Positions 59,801 to 64,000 of a DNA stretch of 64,000 nt are shown one piece after another. Source of the stretch: Rhea pennata. Lineage: Eukaryota; Chordata; Aves; Rheiformes; Rheidae. The notes under the pieces were generated by a model. It saw only the letters and a program-made list of their open reading frames with translations. It made no database searches and was not told the origin of the DNA. The first letter of the stretch is position 1. Every line of letters begins with the position of its first letter. Location of the stretch: NCBI RefSeq assembly GCF_028389875.1, contig NC_084682.1, positions 816,001 through 880,000 of the forward strand. Direction: 5' to 3'. A program made the translations under genes and the position numbers.

Positions 59801-60736
59801 CTTTATAAATCAAGCAGTTGCTTTTATCTTCATCCCTGAGAAACCATAAGCCAGTGCTTTCCTTTGCATTAAGTCTCACCCAAAAGGGGGAGTTTTGAGT
59901 GATCTGCAGCAAAGACATGGCTGAAGCATGGTCTTCTGGTGCTCTACTCAGAAGGAATGAAGTTAGCAGCCCTGTGCTAGTTTTTAAAGAGCATTAGCTT
60001 TTACCCAGAGAAGGCTGCTTTGCTTGGTGGCAGCCCTAAGGAGTCTCTAAGGTCTCTTTCCACAGCTTCCCAGGATTTGGTTACAGAGAGTATTGGCTGA
60101 GTACAACATTGGCCCTGATCATTATCATCTTTTTTAAGACGACTACTGAACTGCAATGGTCTTTTTTAAATTTATTTTTTTTTCACTTTAAAAATACTGT
60201 TTTAAACTGTTAGCTGGGCCAGTGAAAAGATGACTGAGCTGAGACTGTATTCTTCTAAGCCTAGAAACAGTGAATGAAGGTAAAAGTGCAGCAGAAGCAA
60301 CTGAAGGCTGTCTGGACAGACAGGATTACCCTTGCTGCCTCTAGCCAGAGGGGCAAGTGGTGGGTCACTTCCCTATGCCTCTTCCAGTTCAAAAACAATG
60401 GGGAAGCTAGGCACTTAGCACTGCTGAGAAATCAGAACTGGGATCTGGCAGGAAGGAGGTAGTTGCGGAAGCACTTCCTAATTTTTTGAATGCTGCCTTT
60501 GTCCCTGTGCTCTGCTCTCTTTCTAAAGCTAGTCTAACATTTGCTACCCTCCTGGTTTCCCCTTCAGCCAAAAAGACTTGGAGAACCTTAAAGCAGAGGT
60601 ACAGCGACGCCAGCAACTTCAAGAAAGCATAAAAAGCGGTGAACAGGTGGAACCAGAGGACAAAGCCTTGGAGGAGAAAGAGGCTGAGCCAAGCATGCCT
60701 TCTGCTGAGATCCCCTTAACACAGAGCTCTGCTTAA
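23259..60736 (+). CDS. CLUH: CLUH, clustered mitochondria protein homolog (26 coding exons)
   Basis: Twenty-six phase-compatible exons (listed separately) give 4005 nt, or 1334 residues, against about 1309 in human; the difference is mainly at the N-terminus. CLUH is a cytosolic RNA-binding protein that binds mRNAs for nuclear-encoded mitochondrial proteins and supports their translation and stability; its loss clusters mitochondria around the nucleus. Order of regions: variable N-terminus (1-70), ubiquitin-like CLU N-terminal region (about 75-165), CLU domain (about 365-605), variable acidic linker (about 660-710), eIF3-p135-like central region (about 720-890), a Lys/Arg-rich patch (897-906), TPR-like helices (about 1020-1240) and a variable charged tail. 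Near-identity with human across exons 3-10 and 18-25 makes the call secure. All introns are GT-AG except intron 3, which is GC-AG. The start at 23259 has a perfect GCCGCCATGG context; an internal Met at 35799 aligns with the annotated human start. Confidence 0.98.
25098..25265. repeat. T-rich tract and GT microsatellite in CLUH intron 1
   Basis: A T-rich run (25098-25131, interrupted by one G and one C) is followed about 110 bp later by a pure GT repeat (25244-25265). Neither is attached to a recognisable transposon. Confidence 0.85.
31368..31452 (+). promoter_or_regulatory. possible promoter or splice acceptor before the intronic ORF
   Basis: A TATA-like TTAAATATAT (31368-31377) lies about 75 bp before the ATG at 31453. 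A plausible acceptor, CTTTTCTAATCCAG, ends at 31424. An in-frame TGA at 31432-31434 means that under either model translation must begin at 31453. A 14-bp direct repeat (ctgccttgtggg, twice) precedes the TATA-like box. Which model applies cannot be decided from sequence. Confidence 0.35.
31453..32406 (+). CDS. large ORF in CLUH intron 1; candidate alternative first exon
   Basis: A strong-context ATG (A at -3, G at +4) opens 317 codons in a region of ordinary base composition, ending at TGA 32404. The product starts [13 protein letters not shown], giving Gly2 and a Cys pair suited to N-myristoylation/palmitoylation, although residue 6 is Phe rather than the preferred Ser/Thr. [11 protein letters not shown] acidic-dileucine-like motif follows at about 27-36. 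The middle is Ser/Thr/Glu-rich and probably disordered, and [11 protein letters not shown] (281-291) is basic. A donor at 32344/32345 (CTAG|GTGCTC, weak) leaves phase 1, exactly what exon 2 requires, and would give a 1604-residue CLUH. A better-looking donor at 32402/32403 (GTGAGG) leaves phase 2 and would not continue the CLUH frame. It could also be an independent intronic gene or chance. I do not recognise a homologue. Confidence 0.45.
   Translation: MGNSIFANCCKHVTDLIFQTRSFNSCDERSPLLPKPPASCTVSPDVPEASQCPGPYPDVIPSEAVTESLQKCTEYIQDSPEAKGEEETATACGSSCSKLGFAAAGLPQQTEASRALAVLPLDLEKGSAALLRGAQLLEACQCHVKLEDGSLGRRSCNQEEHVAATACGALPATPQRSPHCCGEATALKSETSFADPGSLSKCRSTAPSLGSCETLETSTSDLSANTEGIPSVPETVLSSLLCDEPLSQTQDTGADSALTDRTAWPSGSLNCDTGSKVHTLSSKQQKKRKRKKKLALLGAQWWGVSVAPDVAERLGCV
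33140..33490. promoter_or_regulatory. CpG-enriched patch inside CLUH intron 1
   Basis: GC and CpG rise sharply (gctgcggcgcggagcg, cgcggacggggcgcagccgc, cggcgcgcgtcggcagg) compared with the flanking intron. It may be an internal promoter or enhancer for shorter CLUH transcripts starting upstream of exon 2. No first-exon donor is obvious. Confidence 0.4.
35776..35972 (+). CDS. CLUH: CLUH coding exon 2
   Basis: It encodes residues 28-93, beginning in phase 1 (g|ag, Glu) and ending in phase 0 at CAG|GTACCT. After a variable stretch comes [19 protein letters not shown], almost identical to human. Met36 (35799) aligns with the annotated human initiator and could be used by transcripts with other 5' exons. 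Confidence 0.96.
35973..38065 (+). other. CLUH: CLUH intron 2
   Basis: A 2.1-kb intron of ordinary composition; it holds a GT repeat (36991-37011). No additional exon is supported. Acceptor TTTCCTAAG|GTG. Confidence 0.8.
38066..38237 (+). CDS. CLUH: CLUH coding exon 3
   Basis: It encodes residues 94-150, from [20 protein letters not shown] to GSLLKVVE, part of the ubiquitin-like N-terminal region and nearly identical to human. It ends in phase 1 at AG|GCAAGT, a non-canonical GC donor. The phase of exon 4 excludes the nearby GT at 38242. Confidence 0.96.
38238..38392 (+). other. CLUH: CLUH intron 3, GC-AG type (155 bp)
   Basis: Donor GAAG|GCAAGT and acceptor CTCATCAG|AGCC. Apart from the C at +2 the donor is a perfect consensus, typical of U2-type GC-AG introns. 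Retention would add a short tail and a TGA at 38270. Confidence 0.93.
38393..38536 (+). CDS. CLUH: CLUH coding exon 4
   Basis: It encodes residues 151-198, from [20 protein letters not shown] through [17 protein letters not shown] to GDLG. Phase 1 on both sides; donor GTATGG. Confidence 0.96.
38751..38878 (+). CDS. CLUH: CLUH coding exon 5
   Basis: It encodes residues 199-241: [20 protein letters not shown] then [20 protein letters not shown] and DWK. The acceptor TTTTTGTTCTAG is strong; it ends in phase 0 at GTAGAG. Confidence 0.96.
39528..39682 (+). CDS. CLUH: CLUH coding exon 6
   Basis: It encodes residues 242-292 ([20 protein letters not shown] ... [10 protein letters not shown]), very close to human. 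The donor lies inside the Gln codon (CA|GTGAGT), phase 2. Confidence 0.96.
39683..41144 (+). other. CLUH: CLUH intron 6
   Basis: A 1.5-kb intron of ordinary composition with no supported exon or recognisable repeat. Acceptor TTTGTTTTCAG. Confidence 0.75.
41145..41270 (+). CDS. CLUH: CLUH coding exon 7
   Basis: It encodes residues 293-334 ([20 protein letters not shown] ... [12 protein letters not shown]). The donor ACG|GTATTA is weaker than average; phase 2 on both sides, so the exon could be skipped in frame. Confidence 0.95.
41271..43368 (+). other. CLUH: CLUH intron 7 with long T tract
   Basis: A 2.1-kb intron; notable for a pure run of 38 T at 42136-42173, preceded by a C/T-rich lead. 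No exon seen. Confidence 0.8.
42136..42173. repeat. T38 homopolymer
   Basis: Thirty-eight uninterrupted T residues inside CLUH intron 7, with a pyrimidine-rich left flank (42107-42135). It is not followed by a recognisable reverse-oriented SINE or LINE body. Confidence 0.95.
43369..43516 (+). CDS. CLUH: CLUH coding exon 8
   Basis: It encodes residues 335-384 ([20 protein letters not shown] ... YEEHIPGQ), leading into the CLU domain and essentially identical to human. It ends in phase 0 at CAG|GTATCC. Confidence 0.97.
44287..44379 (+). CDS. CLUH: CLUH coding exon 9
   Basis: It encodes residues 385-415 ([31 protein letters not shown]), early CLU domain. Phase 0 at both ends; donor AAG|GTAATT. 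Confidence 0.97.
44907..45601 (+). CDS. CLUH: CLUH coding exon 10 (CLU domain core)
   Basis: At 695 bp this is by far the largest coding exon of the gene. It encodes residues 416-646 and holds most of the CLU domain in one block ([20 protein letters not shown] ... [20 protein letters not shown] ... [15 protein letters not shown]). Identity with human is very high. It ends in phase 2 at CACAG|GTGAGC. Confidence 0.98.
45602..46847 (+). other. CLUH: CLUH intron 10
   Basis: 1.25 kb with a GT repeat followed by a T run at 45844-45870. No exon is supported. Confidence 0.8.
46848..47065 (+). CDS. CLUH: CLUH coding exon 11
   Basis: It encodes residues 647-719. A conserved start ([18 protein letters not shown]) is followed by a variable acidic, Ser-rich linker ([19 protein letters not shown]) and then conserved [14 protein letters not shown]. 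The linker is the main region of divergence from human in the middle of the protein. Phase 1 donor GTACTT. Confidence 0.95.
47690..47794 (+). CDS. CLUH: CLUH coding exon 12
   Basis: It encodes residues 720-754 ([35 protein letters not shown]). Donor CCAG|GTATGT, phase 1. Confidence 0.96.
47795..48915 (+). other. CLUH: CLUH intron 12
   Basis: 1.1 kb, ordinary composition, with a short G run near 48091-48102. No supported exon. Confidence 0.75.
48916..49016 (+). CDS. CLUH: CLUH coding exon 13
   Basis: It encodes residues 755-788 ([34 protein letters not shown]). Donor TTG|GTAAGG, phase 0. Confidence 0.95.
49017..50138 (+). other. CLUH: CLUH intron 13
   Basis: 1.1 kb with a T run near 49697-49712; no exon seen. 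Confidence 0.75.
50139..50291 (+). CDS. CLUH: CLUH coding exon 14
   Basis: It encodes residues 789-839 ([40 protein letters not shown] ... LDHIF). INMRYLGKV is a hallmark of the CLU central (eIF3-p135-like) region. Donor TTT|GTAAGC, phase 0. Confidence 0.96.
51014..51076 (+). CDS. CLUH: CLUH coding exon 15 (63 nt)
   Basis: It encodes residues 840-860, [20 protein letters not shown] plus Q. It is in phase 0 at both ends, so skipping would remove 21 residues in frame. Acceptor TTGGATAG is purine-containing and relatively weak. Confidence 0.95.
51822..52066 (+). CDS. CLUH: CLUH coding exon 16
   Basis: It encodes residues 861-941 ([20 protein letters not shown] ... [20 protein letters not shown]). 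It includes the Lys/Arg patch [10 protein letters not shown] (897-906), a possible RNA-contact or nuclear-import segment, also basic in human. The donor splits a Cys codon (TG|GTAAGC), phase 2. Confidence 0.96.
52497..52581 (+). CDS. CLUH: CLUH coding exon 17
   Basis: It encodes residues 942-970 ([29 protein letters not shown]). Donor CAA|GTAAGA, phase 0. Confidence 0.95.
53245..53398 (+). CDS. CLUH: CLUH coding exon 18
   Basis: It encodes residues 971-1021 ([20 protein letters not shown] ... [24 protein letters not shown]). SGQAKVQQG leads into the TPR region. Phase 1 donor CAAG|GTACAA. Confidence 0.97.
53766..53856. repeat. TA/CA/TG dinucleotide repeat with palindromic arms
   Basis: In CLUH intron 18 a TA-rich segment is followed by (CA)n, then TATATATGTGTGTATATATA and ACACATATATA. 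The CA and TG parts are complementary, so the segment can fold into a hairpin or cruciform. Confidence 0.9.
53943..54082 (+). CDS. CLUH: CLUH coding exon 19 (TPR region)
   Basis: It encodes residues 1022-1068 ([47 protein letters not shown]), the first clear TPR-like helical pair. Donor GAG|GTAGGC, phase 0. Confidence 0.97.
54197..54277 (+). CDS. CLUH: CLUH coding exon 20 (TPR region)
   Basis: It encodes residues 1069-1095 ([27 protein letters not shown]), with the EHPNT turn typical of kinesin-light-chain-like TPRs. Phase 0 on both sides; the preceding intron is only 114 bp. Confidence 0.97.
54763..54888 (+). CDS. CLUH: CLUH coding exon 21 (TPR region)
   Basis: It encodes residues 1096-1137 ([20 protein letters not shown] ... 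[14 protein letters not shown]), a full TPR-length repeat bounded by phase-0 introns. Donor GAT|GTAAGT. Confidence 0.97.
55095..55215 (+). repeat. MIR-like SINE relic in CLUH intron 21
   Basis: Contains ggtgcaagtcctgtaaccct, ttcttaatttagcctaatct and ctctgtaaaatggtgggagc, matching in order the MIR boxes for (gggcaagt)...(cttaacctctctgagcct)...(ctgtaaaatggg). Diverged, as expected for an ancient copy. Confidence 0.5.
55433..55554 (+). CDS. CLUH: CLUH coding exon 22 (TPR region)
   Basis: It encodes residues 1138-1177 ([40 protein letters not shown]), another TPR. Donor AAG|GTGAGG inside a Ser codon, phase 2. Confidence 0.97.
55555..57021 (+). other. CLUH: CLUH intron 22
   Basis: 1.5 kb; a possible MIR core fragment at 56505-56560 (gatcctggctctgccactgt). 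No exon is supported. Confidence 0.7.
57022..57115 (+). CDS. CLUH: CLUH coding exon 23 (TPR region)
   Basis: It encodes residues 1178-1209 ([32 protein letters not shown]). Acceptor CCCCTCGCAG, donor CAG|GTAACA, phase 0. Confidence 0.97.
57867..58001 (+). CDS. CLUH: CLUH coding exon 24
   Basis: It encodes residues 1210-1254 ([45 protein letters not shown]), the last TPR-associated helices. Human has GEDHEKT, so the second His is a local substitution. Phase 0 at both ends. Confidence 0.97.
58002..59675 (+). other. CLUH: CLUH intron 24
   Basis: 1.7 kb; possible MIR-like fragment at 58375-58480 (tgctgctgactcattggctc ... gggtttcctcatcttaaaaa). No exon is supported. Confidence 0.7.
59676..59749 (+). 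CDS. CLUH: CLUH coding exon 25
   Basis: It encodes residues 1255-1278 ([24 protein letters not shown]), a strongly conserved segment following the TPRs. Donor TAAG|GTAGAG, phase 2. Confidence 0.97.
60568..60736 (+). CDS. CLUH: CLUH coding exon 26 (C-terminus)
   Basis: It encodes residues 1279-1334, from [20 protein letters not shown] into a charged, poorly conserved Glu/Pro-rich tail, ending at TAA 60734-60736. A coiled-coil-like helix covers the first 25 residues. Confidence 0.96.
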
Positions 60737-60750
60737 CATGTACCTCGCTT

Positions 60751-60777
60751 AAAAAAAAAAAAAAAAAAAAAAAAAAA
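60751..60777 (+). repeat. CLUH: A27 tract immediately after the CLUH stop codon
   Basis: Twenty-seven uninterrupted A residues within the 3'UTR, without a poly(A) signal upstream. It is not an mRNA poly(A) end because 3'UTR-like sequence and a canonical signal follow 1.7 kb later. It could cause oligo-dT internal priming. Confidence 0.95.
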
Positions 60778-61015
60778 TTTAAACCACCCTTTTCTGAATC
60801 TGAACCAGGGTCTTGGACTCCCCTGGAGCAGCTCCTCCTTTTTTTGACAATGTTATTGCACTGGTACAATTAATACACAATGCAAAGAACTAATCTGAGA
60901 AATGTAATCTGTCTGACTGAGCGTGTGTATCTGCCACGTGAAGGGGGAAAGTGGCCAGGATGCAGCAGCATGTGAAAAACCCATCCTAGGTGAGCACAGC
61001 CAGAGGCTGTTGTGC

Positions 61016-61511
61016 CTGTGTGTGTGTGTGTAAGTGTGTGTGTGTGTGTGCATATCATCAGTTATTTCTACTTTGTACATATGAATTCCAAATGAACTGT
61101 CTTGAGGTATATAACATTTCTCAGGTCATTTTTATGTTGACTAAGGACACTGCTTTGCTAAAAACAGTACAGTCAGTCCCTCCCTCCCCCTCCACTGCTC
61201 AGCCTTCTTGTAAAATGTGGATTCTAAGCCAAAAGATTATTTTTCCCCATCACTATTCAAATTTGTGCTAAGAAAAACTAAGCAGCCATATTTGTATTAC
61301 TCAGATGGTTTAAGCCTGTAATGTGTGTGTATGTGTATGTAAGTAAGGGAATGTACAGCATTTTCTACATCAGGATATAGCCATTGGATTCCTTTAACCA
61401 TTGTTTTCTATTTTTGGTTGGAAGGTTGGCTATTTAGTGGGTTTTTGTAACATTCACATTCTAATTTTCAAGAGAGATAGATATATAGATATATATCATA
61501 TATATATATAT
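61016..61511. repeat. GT and TA microsatellites in CLUH 3'UTR
   Basis: A GT repeat interrupted by one TAAG (61016-61050), a second short interrupted GT stretch near 61320-61345, and a TAGATA/TATA segment (about 61480-61511). The intervening sequence is unique. Confidence 0.85.
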
Positions 61512-62493
61512 GAGAACTTGCAGTTCCACCTCTCTGCTTGCAGCTGAATAACTTAGGATACAGTATCCAAAGAGTGAGGACTTGATGTCAAAAAAAAAAA
61601 AAAGCGCACAAATTTCTGTTGCAATGGAAACCCCAGTGCCTAGGAGAGGTTGATCATGGCATCAAGAGAGAACTGAACTAAAGTGATTCAGTAAGGAATA
61701 GTGGCCCTATTAATGTAAGGGGGGAGGGGAGAAGGGAGGGAAAGTCAGAAGTAGGGACTTGATCTGATTTGAAAAAGCAACTGTAATACAGAGCTAATCA
61801 ACTTTAACATGATTGTTGAACTTTACCAGATTTGAATGAGTAGTTTCATACAGTCTAAAACTACTAGGCTTTGGGTAAAATTCCCATAACACTGAGAACT
61901 ATGGCTAATACCTTCTTAGTTCTTTAACTTTTTTGCACACTGGGTTTGAGATTGTTCCTAGGGGAGCTTCCATTGCTGGCAATGGATGTTACTGAAATGG
62001 CAGATGCCACTAAATGAATAGATTCCCCTCTCCCACCACACACACTTCCCATCATGTTTTTAAGTAGAGCATGCTCTTTATCTTCACAAAGCAAGTAAGA
62101 TTTAGCCACTGCAGGCCATGGTATGCCGACAGAGTTGAATGTTTTTTTTTTCCCAACTAGATTAAGCTGTAGAGCAACTGACTTATGATTGCTAGTTGAA
62201 AACCACACTGCGCTGATAAAGGAGTCCAGTCTCTCTTTTTTTGTCTGTCACAGTTAGTACTCTATGCTAATTTGCATTGCTTCTTTTACTGACCTTCTGG
62301 AGAAACAAGTGCTGTCACTGTGCTCTGTACCCTTGGTTTCCTGTACTACATTACAGGTATTTGTAACTTTGGTGGGGGGAAGGGAAGATGGGGAGCAGCC
62401 TCCGAGGTGTTGGAGGTGACAAAGCAGGAGGAGTCTTTACTGCAAAAGGACTTGCTCCTATCAGAAAAATTCTGAATTTCCTGGAAAGCAATC

Positions 62494-62499
62494 AATAAA
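62494..62499 (+). terminator. CLUH: poly(A) signal AATAAA of CLUH
   Basis: This is the first canonical AATAAA after the CLUH stop codon, followed by a T-rich downstream element (ttcttacaagatttttcttt) within 20-40 nt. Cleavage is predicted near 62510-62520. Confidence 0.75.
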
Positions 62500-62544
62500 T
62501 GACTACAGTGCATCTTTCTTACAAGATTTTTCTTTTGCTAGTGT

Positions 62545-64000
62545 CAAATCCATTAAGAGCCTTTTTATTAATAATCTAAAATAGCTTAATTTCTTACAAA
62601 TTTAAGATGTTGAATATATTAATTTAAGCACTATCATCTTCACCACAACTTCTGTTCTTTTAAGCAGGAGCTAGTAGGAAAGAACAGATACTGATTAGAG
62701 GCTTTAAAACCAGTTCATCTCTCTTCGGTGGCGTTTAATGCACTATTATGCGTTCCTGTAACTGCAAACTTTGATCCCCAGCTCACTTTTCTTAAATATG
62801 CTCAAAATTAGCACATGCAGCCTCGGTTGATTTACTTGCCTCCTGCTGTATCAGTTGCTCCTGCAGGATTAGGAAGACTGGTGTTGTGGCCTTCTGCATT
62901 GGTAAAAGATTTATGCCACTTTTTGAAGAGACAATAGTCTTCAGAACAGTGTGGTAAGGTGCATGGCAAACGTTTACAGTTGTGTAGTTTAATACTGCCT
63001 CCCTTCTACAAACCCCTCTTTGCCTCACCCACTAACCAGTCCTTGTGCATAGACCAAGTGGCAGAAACATGCAAATTCCAGCTAACACAAACCTAGATAA
63101 CAATAAGCAACATGAATGCTATCATCTGTTAAATGCAATTATTTAACAACATAAATTGCATAGTTCTCTGCACCTCTTTTTGACTTTGATGAATGGAGTA
63201 CCTGAAAGCAGCCCATTTTAAAAGAAAACTCCAAAGGATCTGACTCAAGCTTGCACTGAGGCTGTACCAGATCAAGAAGTCCAAGAAACTGAATGCAGCT
63301 CTCCCAGCCCTGGATTAACTTACATCTGTTATATAAGAGTAAGTTAGTTGGCCTAATTACACGTAGTCCACCTTGTCATGAGATTAAATCTATTCACATC
63401 TGGCCCAAACGGGATTTAACATGCCATATATACATACCAAGCAGAACTACTGAGCCTCATCTATTCATATAACTAGCAAATAACTATGGCAATTCTGATA
63501 AAAAGCAACTGCAGCAAAATGGAGTTACTACATCAGAGAAAGTTGAAGACCAGCAGCAATCCTTAAGGAGGCATATAGAAAAACATACCTATTCATCTTT
63601 CTTGCTTTCTGTCCTGACAAAGTAATTTCCAGGATTTGACACCATGACAGAAAAGACAGAAGCTGTAGTTTTCAGAAGAGTCACCAGTTAAACCTTAACT
63701 GCATTTAGCATTTGTACTATGTTTAAAAAGAAGCCTACTCAGTTGAATAAATTAACTTCTCAATATCAAACAAAATTCCTAAGTAGTTGTAATTCCTTTT
63801 CACATTTAACCCTGCCACCTACTGGAAAACACTTTAATATCCTTCAACCTCCTATGCAAATAAATAACAGAAACTAGTCTCTCACACTTACAAAGCTCCA
63901 GTCACTAAGGCATCAATGCATAATTGACATAAATCACAAAATTAAAGTGGAAAATGAAATTCTTCAGTTAAAGTCCTCTTGACAATTTACATTTTAATAT
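62545..64000 (-). other. candidate 3'UTR of a convergent gene (PAFAH1B1 by synteny)
   Basis: No coding sequence is visible here. The region is AT-rich, without long frames, and has a minus-strand AATAAA at 62569-62564. In human, CLUH lies tail to tail with PAFAH1B1 (LIS1), which has a long 3'UTR, so a minus-strand UTR reaching this point would fit. The assignment rests on gene order and the poly(A) signal only. Confidence 0.4.
62564..62569 (-). terminator. minus-strand poly(A) signal AATAAA
   Basis: Plus-strand TTTATT at 62564-62569 reads AATAAA on the minus strand, 65 bp past the end of the CLUH signal. It is the only such hexamer I found on the minus strand in the last 1.5 kb of the window. 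Cleavage would fall near 62545-62550. Confidence 0.5.

Larger units (their letters stand above)
60737..62515 (+). other. CLUH: CLUH 3'UTR
   Basis: About 1.8 kb from the stop to just past the first AATAAA (62494). It contains a genomic A27 run 14 nt after the stop (60751-60777), a GT repeat (61016-61050) and a TA/GATA-rich segment (about 61480-61511). No AATAAA occurs earlier in the 3'UTR. The cleavage position is inferred. Confidence 0.7.

Noticed and set aside
60751-60777. A27 tract as the tail of a processed pseudogene or as the CLUH mRNA end
   Set aside because: No target-site duplication or retrocopy precedes it, no poly(A) signal lies upstream, and UTR-like sequence continues to AATAAA at 62494.

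Overview
The window is vertebrate nuclear DNA: split genes with GT-AG introns, CpG-dense promoters, AATAAA poly(A) signals and faint MIR-like SINE relics. No Alu, B1 or L1 type mammalian repeats were recognised. GC-rich minisatellites packed between compact genes suggest a sauropsid, most likely a bird microchromosome. The species cannot be named from sequence alone.

Two genes are certain, both on the + strand, in the same order and orientation as in human 17p13.3. CCDC92B (coiled-coil domain containing 92B) has coding exons at 16189-16318, 17591-17638 and 18687-19105 and a poly(A) signal at 19274. CLUH (clustered mitochondria homolog) has 26 coding exons from 23259 to 60736. Every exon junction was phase-checked and they join into one 1334-residue reading frame. 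Its 3'UTR runs to a poly(A) signal at 62494. A minus-strand poly(A) signal 70 bp further on (62564) fits a convergent neighbour; PAFAH1B1 is expected there from human synteny, but no coding sequence of it is in the window.

Layout. 1-2700: CpG-dense region with one candidate minus-strand first coding exon (2203 down to 2154). 2700-8400: ordinary non-coding DNA with MIR-like relics. 8450-9800: CpG island holding a 38-bp G-rich minisatellite and a candidate upstream CCDC92B exon (9507-9551). 9800-16164: mostly non-coding, with CpG patches. 16165-19300: CCDC92B, its introns filled with GGGGCA-type and CA-rich arrays. 19594-22700: two large tandem arrays, CCCCAT-type and then a 12/60-bp minisatellite. 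22979-23340: CLUH promoter, with seven copies of a 24-bp repeat, an E-box and exon 1. 23341-60736: CLUH body. 60737-64000: CLUH 3'UTR and convergent 3' region.

The two genes are not an operon. CLUH is a cytosolic RNA-binding protein that supports expression of nuclear-encoded mitochondrial proteins; CCDC92B is a small coiled-coil protein of the CCDC92 family. The most unusual items are a 950-bp open frame in CLUH intron 1 (31453-32406) that could be an alternative lipid-anchored first exon, a GC-AG intron in CLUH, the seven-copy promoter repeat, and the run of unrelated tandem arrays around CCDC92B. Those arrays would make this locus prone to assembly gaps and spurious ORFs.
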